A DNA stretch of 64,000 nucleotides from Pseudopithomyces maydicus (Eukaryota > Ascomycota > Dothideomycetes > Pleosporales > Didymosphaeriaceae): assembly GCA_026873275.1 (NCBI GenBank), contig JANTUC010000001.1, positions 3,038,001-3,102,000 of the forward strand. Direction: 5' to 3'. Made by a program: the position numbers and the translations under genes. Under the pieces are notes generated by a model. That model was not told the DNA's origin. It saw nothing but the letters and a program-made list of their open reading frames with translations, and searched no databases. Every line of letters starts with the position of its first letter. Position 1 is the stretch's first letter. Positions 1 to 11,265 of the stretch are shown piece after piece.

Positions 1-143
1 TATCACAGTCGATGGCGGGGCCTTGAGGAAAAAGGCCGGTTGAATCGTAAACAACCTATTTAGTTGACGATTTAAGACCTTGAGCAAACTGGCAGAGCCA
101 AAAAAAATCAATTCATTGTCGGACTATATTCGCTTCTGACCAC

Positions 144-731
144 CTAACCCTCCTCGTTCCAGTACGGGTAGCAGTACGTAGTAGGTCTCGTCGGACATTT
201 TTTCTCCTCGTCCTTCGGCAGCGGCGGATCGTACGCCTTACACACAAATCTCTCATGACACATCGTATATCCCGCACAATAAGGGTAATCGCCGTCGAAG
301 CATGCTCCACCCCATTCGGGACTCCCATACATCTTCTGACAGGGAAACTCCTTCCCCTCAAATGTCACTTTCCCTGCTTCCACACCTATCTTGTACTTTG
401 CTGCTTCAGCTGGTATGTCCACGTGAAGAAATCCTCGCGGATTGGGCGCATCGGCCCAGAAGTAGGCAGTCGTGTTGTGGCCTTCCCAACGCTGATACGG
501 CATCGCCGATTGCGGCATGGTGTATTGCCATTTTTGGGGCGTGTTGGGGCTGTATAACGCAATATGTGACCAGGTCCTGGTGGCATTGTTGACCGTGTTT
601 GGGTCTTTTGAGGGATTGGCAAGGTTGCTGCATTGGACGAGGCGGAACTCGAGGTCGAAATTGGCTGGTGGGGTTTGCGCGGCTGTGAGGACGAACAGGC
701 CTAGGCCCGTCAAAAGACTTGAAGCCCGCAT
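144..731 (-). CDS. Small secreted cysteine-rich protein (effector-like)
   Basis: A single-exon ORF of 195 aa starting at ATG 731. The N-terminus (MRASSLLTGLGLFVLTAAQ) is a typical signal peptide, probably cut near residue 19. The mature part has eight cysteines clustered in the C-terminal half, which suggests four disulphides, plus at least two N-glycosylation sequons (NNAT, HNTT). There is no membrane anchor, GPI signal or recognisable catalytic motif. I do not recognise the family. Secretion, small size and cysteine content fit an extracellular protein or candidate effector, but that role is inferred only from these general properties. Confidence 0.75.
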   Translation of the reverse strand: MRASSLLTGLGLFVLTAAQTPPANFDLEFRLVQCSNLANPSKDPNTVNNATRTWSHIALYSPNTPQKWQYTMPQSAMPYQRWEGHNTTAYFWADAPNPRGFLHVDIPAEAAKYKIGVEAGKVTFEGKEFPCQKMYGSPEWGGACFDGDYPYCAGYTMCHERFVCKAYDPPLPKDEEKKCPTRPTTYCYPYWNEEG

Positions 732-1834
732 CGTGATGATGTCTGAGGGAACTTGGTTTCGGTGACTTTATAGGGCGTACCGTATCATCATGTATTCGTT
801 GCCTCGGCTCTAATGTAAGCAGGGCAGGCAGATCGGCCAGCCTATTCTGTTGCTTTCGATAATTAACTGCAGCGTAACGTTAATATCGACGGTACTAGCG
901 CCTTCTACAAAAGGTATTGATCTTTAAAAGGTTACGTGATGTTTTGTTTTTCTTTATGCAAGCTTGAGGTCGGCTCTGGTGTTTCTTCGTCTCGTTCCAT
1001 AGTATTTGACGAGCTGATATACTGTAGACTTAGTAGGCATTCGCAATTCGCTTGCATATCTTTAGAAAACGTGCTTTAAGTAAACAAGACGTAATGAACG
1101 TGTTTGTTGTCTTCGTATTCTTGACCCGCCAGCCAGGTTCAATGCCGAAGTTCCATATTAGCGCTAATGCAGCTGCTCTCGTATCGTACGAAAGAATTCT
1201 GAGAGAGCAAAAGCTCGACAGAAAATCAACGAGGGGAGCTTTATATCCGTATTTCTCGTTTGTCAGTGCTCTACGATTGGTCAGGGTATTGTCGTACGAT
1301 GCTCTGGGCACTCAGCCACGCGAAGGATCGGTGGGGTGACAATCGCCGCTGGGTCTCCCCACCAAACGATTTCGCGACCCTCGCCACCGTCATATCAGAC
1401 GACGCATCTCCGAACCGCGACCTCGTTTCCTGCCTATAGACCAACACCTAGCCAATCATGTTTGCCTCTCATCGTTTGCTCACACCATGAAGCCTCGTCC
1501 AGTGAGATCCAGCTGCGGTTTTGGTGCGCAACTGACGTGATACGCCGTGCGGGTGCGGTTGCTGTCGGGCCTCTCCGCTCATTCTATGAGCAATGGATTA
1601 TTCGTATACGACGTGTATATAGGGGCTGTGGCTCTTTTGGTGTTGAGCTTCATCACACAGCATCACATACAATCCCATCTACAATTCACCACTATATCTA
1701 CTATACAGTCTGCGCCCGTCATACAGTCTGCGTCCATCTCTGTACCATCGTGTCCAGAAATACATCTTAGACTTCTCTGTCCAACCATCCCATCATACCA
1801 GATACGACTACCAGCCCTTTGATACCATTTCAAG
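732..1834. other. Intergenic, no gene seen
   Basis: This 1.1 kb lies between the secreted protein gene (leftward) and the small spliced gene (rightward), so it holds two divergent promoters. Short open frames exist but have no coding character. Pyrimidine-rich and CA-rich sequence just before 1835 looks like a fungal 5' leader. Confidence 0.5.
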
Positions 1835-2079
1835 ATGCCCGCTGCACCCAAATCTTTCGTTGGCGCCCTCGCCACCTTTATCGGTAAGGTCCACTTGGAA
1901 ATAGATCACGGGAACATTCTAACAGTGACATAGCTGTTTCCTTCACGTACACAGCCTACGTCGCACGGTATGAAGGAAACCAGATCGACGCAGCCCGCAC
2001 CCGCTGGCAAGACCAGATGAGAAGAGGCAACGCAGCCATGTCTGGAGGCGCGTCACTGCTCGAACCAACGAAGCCATAA
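1835..2079 (+). CDS. Spliced 64-aa single-pass membrane protein
   Basis: Two exons, 1835-1883 and 1934-2079, are separated by a 50-nt intron with a GTAAGG donor and an ACATAG acceptor. Together they make exactly 65 codons including TAA. The protein starts MPAAPKSFVGALATF and has one hydrophobic segment spanning the splice junction at about residues 8-25. A short basic and polar tail follows (RTRWQDQMRRGN). A downstream AG (CACACAG) would give a shorter in-frame product lacking part of the membrane segment, so the first AG is preferred. The shape resembles small mitochondrial or ER membrane subunits, but I do not recognise the family. No single frame covers it, so ORF callers miss it. Confidence 0.6.
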
Positions 2080-2332
2080 TAAGTTTTCAACATGCTATCA
2101 TATGGGGAATAAAGGAGGAGATTCTCGCATACAGGATTTATCGGGGGAGTCAGGCGTTCAAAGGCTTTCGTGTTGCATCAAGATACCCCAGCCTGGCTGA
2201 GGTTTCAACTGGCCATTTTCATTGTTTTTTTATTATCCATCGAGGCAGTTGCCCAAATCAATAAAAATCTCGAATAAATCCTCTATCCCGTGACCGTAAC
2301 AGATATAAGTTGTTGCTTAACTCTTCCACATA

Positions 2333-3301
2333 CTACTGTGGGACACCATGCAACCCCACTGTCAGGAGTAGCGAATTCTTAATCTCATCGGCGCGTGCAC
2401 TCAATTCGTTTACATCCCAATTGACCCACACGAATTTCCCCTTGAGGAATTCAGCTTCCTGTGATGCAAGCCAGACAAGGTAATGAGCGGGCAAGTCAAC
2501 TATAGAGGAAAATCAGCTACTAATACAAAATCGAGAGTTATAATTAAAACACGTGGATATCCACTTACTACTATCAACCCCTACGCCAGCGTGATCATTG
2601 GTGGCATTGATTTCAGTATCGATGATCCCCGGATGAACATTAACCACATGCAGATTTGGATTTTCCGCCTGCAGATACTCGAACATCTTGCTATTAGCAA
2701 TCTTTGTCGCAGCGTATGCCCAGGAAATAGGCATGTGGTTGACATGGGCAATGGACGAGGAGATATTGAAGACCTTGGCATTGGCAGCAAGCAGAGGTAT
2801 CATTCCTTGAATGGTGTTAAAGGCCCCCTCCATGTTCAGGTCCAGTCCCTTGCGATAGTCCTCATTAGCATAGCCCACAAGATTCCCGAGGGTTTGTAGG
2901 ACGCCAGCATTATGAATGAAGACGTCAATCTCGGTCTCGCCGGCTTTCTTGAGAGCGCTCGGGAAGGCAGCGTCAACGGCGGCACGTTGGCTCAGGTCCA
3001 CACCCTCGTAGACGACTATGGTCGTTCCGTTGGTATTTGCCTTGCGGATTTCTTCAGCTGCCGACGACAGTCTGTCGAGACGACGCCCGAAAATTGCGAT
3101 GCATTTTGCGCCAGCCTGCGCGTAGGCAAGAGCGGTGGCTTTGCCGATACCAGTGCCGCCACCCGTGATGAAGACAACTTTATCTGTAACTTGAAGCTCG
3201 GGTCGGAGAGGGGAGATTTGAGGGTAAGGTGTGTTGTGCCATGTTTTCGTGATAGACTTGAAGTATTTGTCTCCTGGCTGGAGCTCAAAACTGTTGGCCA
3301 T
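2333..3301 (-). CDS. Short-chain dehydrogenase/reductase (classical SDR)
   Basis: Predicted NAD(P)(H)-dependent oxidoreductase of 299 aa. Exons are 3301-2569 and 2499-2333, split by a 69-nt intron with GTAAGT and CTATAG ends. Visible SDR motifs are the cofactor-binding TGGGTGIG, the NAG motif (HNAGVLQT), the catalytic Ser in NISSS, and the YAATK active site (YxxxK). After the intron the frame continues as DLPAHYLVWLASQEA, a typical SDR C-terminal helix. The frame is open to an upstream ATG at 3418, but MANSF at 3301 gives the usual SDR length and is preferred. The substrate cannot be deduced. A Zn2Cys6 regulator follows on the same strand. Confidence 0.88.
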
Positions 3302-3868
3302 GGTTCCGCTCTTCCGGCTAAACATTTTTAAACACAGAGTTCGTATACTACGATTGGTCGATAAATCTGGTGGGGGCGTATAGCAAGCTCGAGAATGGGT
3401 AGTGGGATGTAGGGACACATAGGCCTGAGGGGACGATATATATCTTCACAGTGGTCCCAGATCTTCAGGAAAATTATGGATCCATTTAAGAAAGAATTAC
3501 AAATAGGTGTCATTTGTGTTTACAAAAAAGGCATTGGAAAAGCAGTTTGGCGTGTCTCCTTGGGCTGTACTGAGTTCCGCGGAAAATTGCTTACAAACCT
3601 GTCTACAGATAAAAGCATTCTCTCTGTAGTAACGACCAAATACCATCACAACATTGACATCACGCATACCTCTATACTTCAGTCGCTCGTTTTCTCTTGT
3701 CAGAAAAACTTCCATAGTATGTGCCAACTCAAGTATTGAAATCAGCACTACCTGAGATATAGACTACGGCTAGCTACGTTTGGTCGTAAAGACAGCCTTT
3801 TCCTCTCACACACGCAGAGAGACAGCTACACTATAACTTTATTCTACTTTAGTCATATCGATGTCAGA
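3302..3868. other. Intergenic, no gene seen
   Basis: This is the spacer between the SDR start and the end of the Zn2Cys6 gene. It should carry the SDR promoter and the terminator of the regulator. The frame upstream of the SDR start stays open to 3418, so a longer N-terminus cannot be excluded. Confidence 0.45.
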
Positions 3869-5795
3869 TCATGGGCTTACTAAATACGCAGAGATATCTA
3901 GATCATTTACCGTCCCAAGGCGTTCAGCGCGTTTCTGCCGACACTCCCTGTGCATCTTAAGGCATGTGTCATGGAATGATCGTATGATATCGCTTTGCGT
4001 GTCCTCCAAAATTTGCTCCAGTATTCGCAAACCAGTATCCACCAGCTGATCATCCAGCAACAGTTTATCGTGATGATCATTCTGCATGTTATTGAAAGTC
4101 AACATCATCATTGCAGTCATATGGGAGCAGCCCGTCGTCCTGTATATCGAGTTAGCATGATAGAGAGTCTACCGACTTGAAGTATCTAACGAGGTTGTCT
4201 AGCAATGCCAGAACGGCTCACAGGTCTAGAAAATATACTCACCAAAAGCCTCGCCGATTTTGTACTGGTAAACCACTGAGTAATATCGACAATTGCCGCG
4301 CCTCGTCCACAATAGTTTCCCATCGAGGCGGCAGTACTGGGAGAGTTCCCTTTGTCGCGTATTCACTTATACTCTTCGTCCATCGCGTATTCCAAGCATT
4401 TGCCTGATTCAGGAGCGACGTGCACGACAGACTCGTCGCGTGCAACACAGCCAGCATTTGAAGCGTGTGAGTAGAGACGGACCTTGGAGCCACGCAAGCA
4501 CTGAATTCAACCGGAATAGAAGCCTTCCAAGTTTCGAGGGCATGAGATACGCTTTGCAACGCTTTCACTCGTTCCTCGGGGCTACGTTTGCTAGAGCGTG
4601 TGGAGTATAGATAGTCGTATACACCCCCTTCAATGACAGCTAACTGAATTCGAGTGACAAAATAGTTCATCTTCGAATTCCCATCTATAGTGGCGATGTC
4701 TCCATGGGCGCTACCGGTGTTTGCATCGACGCACATATCAACCTGGTATTGGGCCACTTCAGGCGAAGGTAGGTCGAGGTCAATATCATCGTCTAGCTGG
4801 ATTGATGGTTGTTTCGACCTCATGCTGAGATCCTTGTCGAGAATATAAGCCATCCAAAAGACACAAGCCCGCTGTCTCGTAGTAGTTGCATCCAAATGGG
4901 CAGAGGCAGCGCGATCATGCAACCCAATTTTGTGAACAAGGCGCATCGTGGTAGCAATCATGACGAGCGCGTGGGTAAGATCTGGCGAGGCTTGAAGTAT
5001 AAGCGCCATTCCCACTAGCACCTGGACGTTGAGCAGGTGAGTCTCTCCCAGTATAATGTCCGAGAGCACTGATTGTGCTTTGTCGAGATATTCGACGGAG
5101 AGATTGCTATTGTCACTGCCAGCCAGGTCATACTGATATGCGAGAGCAAGTACTACATTGATCGCTGCCCAGACTACAGGATCTCGCTGTGGTAGTGATG
5201 AATGGTAAAAGTCATGGACCATTTGCAGTAGGGTGTTACTGTGGAATAGCGGTAGGATCGCATTGAACCGTTTAAGAAAAGCCTGAACGATAGGTAGGAC
5301 ATCCTCTAAAGGAGGAAGATGCATCGAGGAAGAACGATGGCTGATGTGATCTTCTGGTTCATCGTCCCGGACAGTTAAAGGTAAGATGGTGGTGGGGTCG
5401 AAAATTGACCCCCGTTGCTCCTGATGTTGATTCTGAACTAAATTCTCGTTCTGCTGCTCAGCGATCTTTACACGCTCATTCAACTGCTTGACCATCGTTT
5501 CCAGCTGTCGCAATCGATCTTGGGTATTTGAGTCGCTGTCATCACATGTTGTAGCGCGCTTCGGTCGCTTTCTCGGTTTGGACTTGCGACTCGGCGCTGA
5601 AAAGGTACACTCTATCATATAGATGGTACAATGTGAGCAACGTGGTTTTATTCCATCGCATTTCATCCTTCGTTGGTAGCAAAAGTCACAAGACTTTTGA
5701 AATATTTTATATTAGCTAGTTTTGCAACTAGAAAGAGGATGGTGGATCGAGGGAGACATCACCCATACCTTTCTTGTGATATTTGGGCCCTCCAT
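3869..5795 (-). CDS. Zn2Cys6 fungal transcription factor
   Basis: Predicted binuclear zinc-cluster DNA-binding regulator of 582 aa in three exons: 5795-5769, 5693-4243 and 4139-3869. The introns are 75 nt (GTATGG...AAAAG) and 103 nt (GTGAGT...TACAG). The first exon codes only nine residues, MEGPNITRK. It joins SCDFCYQRRMKCDGIKPRC to build a complete cluster with Cys 11, 14, 21, 28, 31 and 38 (C-x2-C-x6-C-x6-C-x2-C-x6-C). A basic linker (RKSKPRKRPKR) and a short coiled coil follow, then a middle region resembling the Fungal_trans domain. The last exon adds a charged C-terminal tail. Its target genes are unknown. The SDR downstream on the same strand is a plausible but unproven target. Confidence 0.85.
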
Positions 5796-6105
5796 AATGA
5801 ACGCGGGCAATGCTGACTTGGTTAAAGTTAATCGAACTTCTTGCACTCGGGTTTTTGTCACTTACTCTGATGTTGCCTTTGGTTTCAAACACCAGGGGAG
5901 CTTCCGCGGAACCCACCAGATGACAAATGAAACCAGCAGTCAACTAACCTAATCGAGCGTAAGCGCCTCAGACTGGCCATTTCCAAAAACAGATATTTCT
6001 CTATTTCGCATGGAACATAGGCAAAAACAGCCGTTTTTCTCTTCGGTAAGAAAAAAACGCACACATTAACTAACCACTCGAAGTAGTAAAAATTGCAAAA
6101 GAAGA

Positions 6106-6197
6106 CTCTCCGACGGGGAATCGAACCCCGGTCTCCCGCGCTTGTTACCCTGAGAGGGGCTGACAAGCGGAAATCATGACCACTAGACCATCGAAGA
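6106..6197 (-). tRNA. tRNA-Asp (GTC) with 20-nt intron
   Basis: On the minus strand a cloverleaf forms. The acceptor stem TCTTCGA pairs with TCGGAGA (one G-T pair), the T arm contains GGTTCGATT, and the discriminator is G. The anticodon stem TCCGC/GCGGG encloses a loop with GTC at 6162-6164. A 20-nt insert at 6141-6160 begins one base 3' of the anticodon, the canonical position for a tRNA intron. The mature length is 72 nt. Anticodon GTC decodes aspartate. Confidence 0.93.
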
Positions 6198-6769
6198 TAT
6201 TGGGCTGTTGCCCGATGGTGCTTGATGAAAGATAGGGGAACAAAACATATATATAGACTATATTAATGTCATGGTGATGATCATAATACCTCAGAATCTA
6301 GATCCAATCTAGCATCGTGGCTTTCAAGCTAGTGTTGGCCTGTGTGATCGGCTAGTGGTTAGGCTCAAGTCGACGATTGGCTGGGAAGCGACACTATCCG
6401 TATCCATTACTGCTCCAGGCTTCTGAAGAACTAAAAATATGCTGTCAGAGTCGCAAACTGTGAAGGGCATGTGCTTCTAGTTGAACGTGTCACAGCTACC
6501 GGCACCAGATTCGCACCTTGTAAAACAATTATGCGAACTTGAAATTTGTGTACTTGATTTATTCAACTCAGTATGCATAGATGCGCCAAACGTCGCTCCA
6601 AAAAGTGCCAGGCGCGATCCGTATTCAAAACGCCTAAATTATGCAGCTGTGTAGGTATCATTCCCAAAAACAGGTCCCAATGTAACATGCAAACGCCCTG
6701 TACTCCTGGGTATTAGTGACTCAGTGTCGCACGACTCCACGGAGAGGTGCGCTGAGCGTCGTGTCGATC
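6198..6769. other. Intergenic, no gene seen
   Basis: This lies between the tRNA and the proline-rich membrane protein gene. I saw no coding or RNA structure. Confidence 0.45.
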
Positions 6770-7387
6770 CTAGATCTTCCAATTAAACCCGGATATAGCG
6801 ATCAAAGCCAAGAACGACGCGATGATGAGCAGCACCATGGACACGATAATGGCCGCGACAAATTTCTCTACTGTGAATCTCACATCGTCTGGCTGATTTA
6901 CGTCGATGCCCGCTTCCTCGTCGTGTACGTTGTTGTATACATTGGAACTCGGCATGTGTTGCACCAGCGTCTCCCGGTATGACTCGCGAACTGCCACCTG
7001 ATAGGGTGGTGGAGCTTCGGTAGGGTATGAGTAAAGGTGTGCGAGCGGAACGTCTTCGTCGTTGGGCACTGGAGGCACATCGCGGTATGGTGTGTAGAAG
7101 AGTTGAATCCCGGCATGCTGGACACGCCTGGTCGACGTGGTAGTTGAGCTGCGATAGCGTCGTGGCGTAGGAGCTGCAATGGTGGGCACATTTGTGGGCG
7201 CGCTGGGAGAGGGGTCATCGCGGTAGGGTACTATGGGCTCTGTGGGTGCCCCGACGGGCAGCGATGGAAGTGGTTTTGGTTGCGGGATGTGACTTGAGGA
7301 CACAGGCGTCGAGCTGCGCGAGGAGGATGGCGAATCTTGATAAGGTATTTGCGGGTTGTTCTGGGGGGTTGTGTCAGTCACAGTCAT
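6770..7387 (-). CDS. Proline-rich protein with C-terminal membrane anchor
   Basis: A single-exon ORF of 205 aa starting at ATG 7387. Residues 1-150 are low-complexity and rich in Pro, Ser and Thr. They include proline motifs such as PQPKPLPSLP and a PPPY element (EAPPPYQVA), which could bind WW-domain proteins such as Nedd4/Rsp5 ligases. One strong hydrophobic segment lies at the end (about residues 174-198), followed by a short tail NWKI. The layout predicts a cytosolic domain tethered by a single C-terminal helix. I do not recognise the family, and the ligase-adaptor idea is inference from the PPxY motif alone. Confidence 0.65.
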   Translation of the reverse strand: MTVTDTTPQNNPQIPYQDSPSSSRSSTPVSSSHIPQPKPLPSLPVGAPTEPIVPYRDDPSPSAPTNVPTIAAPTPRRYRSSTTTSTRRVQHAGIQLFYTPYRDVPPVPNDEDVPLAHLYSYPTEAPPPYQVAVRESYRETLVQHMPSSNVYNNVHDEEAGIDVNQPDDVRFTVEKFVAAIIVSMVLLIIASFLALIAISGFNWKI

Positions 7388-9114
7388 GGTGCGGATATGA
7401 TCAGTTGGAGAGGCGTCCTACCTCCATGTTGTCCCTTGCTATCCAGCAAACTGAGCGAGGCAAACGTGAATGGATGTCGCAGTATAGCAATCGAGCTCGA
7501 TGGGTGGATTTCGGGGGATTGTACGGGGACCGCAGCAGAGAGAAGGGCGGGTTAGGATGTTGATCAGTGACTGTTATTAGAACGGAGGAGCATCAGGCCC
7601 AAATGTAAGAGATGGAGCATAGGCGGCAGCAGCCGTCAGCGCGCCTGGCGCGTGCATCCGGCGCAGCATGGCGACCTCGGAAGTGGGTAGGACCGCCCCT
7701 GACGTTGTTGAGCTTGGGGTGATGCATGCGGAAGCGGCTGGTGCTAAGGCCGCCTCCGGTTCCGAGCAGTCCACGTACAGCCTCTCCATACCCACACTAT
7801 CCTGCATTAGTATGCCGTACATCCACTGTGCCACCCATCAAATCCCACACTTCCATCTGCTAGCCGTCGAGAAGTGGTACCCGTCGGGCGCCGTATCCCC
7901 AAAGGCGGCAGTGCTCTTAGAGCGCGCGCAAGGCGCCCCCACATCAGCCACTGACCGGTCCATTTGTCACTCTGACAAGGAGCGGTTCGCCCGTTTCAGA
8001 TCTAAAACAATATGTCTCTGTAACGAACAAGAGATGGATCCCAGAAGGAGCAGCATCCGATCGAACTCGCGACTGAAGAGCGGGGAAACATCAGAGGTAG
8101 CATGGTGCACTTCGCAGTGTGCACTTCGCAGTGGAATGTAGCACGGCATAGGGTCGCATCTGTTGACTTTGGATGCAAACAAGGCGATCGAGCATGAGAG
8201 CACACGTGCGCAACCAAGTCAGCGCCGTCTACAATGCGACTTTGAGGAGGTGGCTAGCATAGTGCTATTCGCGTTGAACTTTACCATATTCCCCAGCCTG
8301 TTTAGTGTTCTAGAACTTGCCAAATGCAGGGCAGCAGTGCCAGAAACATACCCAATTCTTGGCGTCAACCCACCAGCTGAACTTTGTAGACGTGATAAGG
8401 CTGATAGTGGTCCACCAGAATCTAATAATGGCGTCCACAAAGTTTCGGAACAGAAAGTAAAAGCCAAGGAGGAAACAATCTGAAACACATATATCCGTTG
8501 CTAAGGTAGTATCTGTCTCAAGCGATGTGCTGAGGACGTCGAATCCGCCATACAGCAGCTCGGGGACATGTCCATCAGGTTGAGGCTGGAACAGCTATCT
8601 ATAAAGCTTCTGACAACTTGTGACTATTTCCTGACCGTTGCAAGACGATAGCTCACTTCAAACTCCTTTTGGCCGTCTGACTATCTCACCAAACGGGTGA
8701 AAGGGGTTGTGATACACGCCCTGCAAGATCGTGGTGCGGTTTGCTACAAACGTCTGTACTGTAGTCGCGACCATGTGGAAATTTCACACGAGTGCAAATA
8801 AAAGATGGTATGCGTAAATCGGGATTCCGTTCAATACATATCGACGGTCCATCGATTAGAGTTGAATTTGCGTATCTTAAGAACGACCTGCAGCCATGGC
8901 TTAAAGGGTTCGGTATGTGAGCTTTTCGATTACACTACACTAAGCATGTAACGGGGCTAACTGGGTTTATCATTTAATCTATGTAAAGGTGGTGGAAAAT
9001 CATCAAATTCGCTATAGCATCAGGGGAAAAAGTCAATGAGCTTTTCCAAGCTATAAAGACACATCCATTGGAGACCTCTTTATCCTAAGCTAGATACCAG
9101 CTATTGATATGCGA
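7388..9114. other. Intergenic, no supported gene
   Basis: This 1.7 kb contains open frames of up to 157 codons (for example 7668-8141, plus strand) with no domain, signal peptide or splice pattern that convinces me. Confidence 0.4.
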
Positions 9115-9849
9115 TTAATGCCTGGGCTCAAGTACCACCTGGCCGCTTCCACTTGGGGCTTGTGACCCTGTCGTGTTCTTCAGCTCCAGCGTCAACACGA
9201 AGCCCCTCTTCCAAGAATCCGCACCATCAATGACTGCTGGCGCCACAATGTCCGACCTGTTCTCTCCAATAGCTGTGTGGTTCAACCCAAACAGTCTGTC
9301 TCTGCTTTCCACATATGAAGGATTCAGTTGTCCATCTGCAGTGTAGCCATTCACAATCTCCGGAATCCCGAGCGGGATTGAGTTGTTCTTGGAATCGTAC
9401 CGCCACGTATGAAACGTCTTTCCATATGTGTTGACGAGAATCTTCATCGCCTCCTTGTCAACGTTCTCGGGCATACCAGGCTCCACCAAAAGACCGCTAG
9501 TGACTTCGTACTGATGCGAGTGCCACAACTCCCGCTCCTCCATGGGCAGTTGTTCGAAAGCCGGGCCTGAGATGATATATTCCACACCAGCGAGGCGGGC
9601 CGGGTCCGTATCTGGCACATATATGGCACACTGAATAAAGTCGGCGGACATGATGCTGCAGTGGTGATTTGCGTGTAGGACCTGGTCAGGATGACCAGAT
9701 ATGAAATGGAAGCCGTTCAAGAACAGCATTACGGACGAAGGACCGATCAGACCAAACTGATTTGCGGGGGGCGTTGCATCGGCAACTGAGGACCCGGTAA
9801 GAGCAAGAATATGGGCCACCGCAAGGTGGATTATCTTGGGAAGATACAT
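9115..9849 (-). CDS. Secreted DUF1264 / oil-body-associated-protein-like
   Basis: 244 aa from ATG 9849; the open frame extends 22 codons further, but this start gives a clean signal peptide (MYLPKIIHLAVAHILALTG). The mature region matches my knowledge of the DUF1264/OBAP family. Visible landmarks include HANHHCS, QCAIY, GVEYIISG, ELWHSHQYEV, SGLLVEPGMPE, YGKTFHTW, LGIPEI and DGQLNPS. The plant and bacterial members I know are not obviously secreted, so the signal peptide is noteworthy. The conserved His residues suggest metal or ligand binding, but the biochemical role of the family is unknown. Sequons NNS, NHT and NRS fit passage through the secretory route. Confidence 0.82.
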   Translation of the reverse strand: MYLPKIIHLAVAHILALTGSSVADATPPANQFGLIGPSSVMLFLNGFHFISGHPDQVLHANHHCSIMSADFIQCAIYVPDTDPARLAGVEYIISGPAFEQLPMEERELWHSHQYEVTSGLLVEPGMPENVDKEAMKILVNTYGKTFHTWRYDSKNNSIPLGIPEIVNGYTADGQLNPSYVESRDRLFGLNHTAIGENRSDIVAPAVIDGADSWKRGFVLTLELKNTTGSQAPSGSGQVVLEPRH

Positions 9850-11265
9850 AGTTATGTTCGGGAGTGTCAGGAGGTTGGTGCTGCGTGTTTGATATATTGA
9901 ATTTTGATTGCGCAAAAATCCAGCCTTAAATACGGGATCTTGAAGATATTCCCACGGCTCCTCGCCGATAGTCCGAATGAGCTCATTCAGCTATAGCGGA
10001 CATGTCGGCGACGGCTTAATCGTCTCTCGCCGACGTTCGCGGATAGGACTGGCTGATCCTGGAGACCAGAGTGGAGCTATTCTCCAGAGTACAACTAGAA
10101 ATGCACTTCAACAAGAATTTGGAATGTGAGCAGATTTTTCAACATATCGGAGGCAACTCGTCATGGCCATTCTGTCTGGATTACGTGGACGCAGTTTTGA
10201 CCCGGATGTGTCAGTCCATTCTCCCACAGTCCTGTTTCTCCATAGGAAGCTCACCGCAACTGTAGCAGTATAAGATCAATTTTCGTGCAGTTAATCAGCT
10301 TTCTGGGTGTCTTCGGCATCACGGACGTTTCCAGCGGCATAGCGTTAAGTTCCATGGCCATGTTCAGATGATACCCGTTTGTGGGCCCTTCCCGACGAAC
10401 CGTTGGCGTGACCCGCGAATATTCGTAGACTCCTCTTACTCATACTTTCCATATATCTCTTGTGATGCTATTGGCGAGTGTAACATAGGGTGAAATCTAT
10501 GCAGAGTCAGCTCGGCGACCAGGCGGGTATCACTCGGCGACTATCCACCACTAACCCAATCTCAGGCTACCCCGTCCCACCAGTCATACGATCCCCCCTC
10601 AGTGAAAAGTTGCACATTGCTTGAAATCATCATCAAACGATAACTTGCTCAGTCATGCGCTGACATGAGGGGCGCTTATCGGGTAAAGTCGGGCCAAGGA
10701 TGGGATGTACAGGAGGGATGAGGAATCATAGTCGCCGGGTCTCCCGGGGCGTAGGCTTCTTATAGACTTATCTGAGAAACAATTCACGTGGAATTGCGTG
10801 ATTGCCACGATACGCTTTTCGGTGTGGGATATGTCTAGGAAAGGACGAAATTGCGACCTGGTGTATTCTAAAGCAACTGATTTGAGTAATGACTATATTC
10901 TGGGGACTGATTGAGAATATCAGAGGTGACTTGCTGTATCCTACTGGCACTACGTGTGTTGCACTGCATTTCACGCGTCACTTGCACGCACCGGTACGAG
11001 TGGTACTGATAACCGTTACCCCTGGATTCACGCACATACGAGACTAGACCGAAGACACAGCAGTATCTGCCTGCAAAATAGGTAGCGAACGACTTTAATA
11101 GTATATACAAGAACATATATATGTAATCAACAATGACACGCTGAAGCGACAGTGGGGTATCAAAAAGGCCAGCCATCCAAAAGCCGTGCCGCAACGACCC
11201 ATTCATGAAGAAAAAAAGACATCAATCGTTATCCATCATACGCCCCAGCAGGCGGCAGGCCAATC
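9850..11265. other. Intergenic, no gene seen
   Basis: This is the spacer upstream of the DUF1264 gene and downstream of the BYS1-domain gene. The open frame at 10868-11206 (minus) has no recognisable domain and lies just 3' of the BYS1 gene, so it is treated as noise or 3' UTR. Confidence 0.4.

Noticed and set aside
7668..8141. 157-codon plus-strand frame
   Set aside because: No domain, signal peptide or plausible splice extension; composition looks non-coding.
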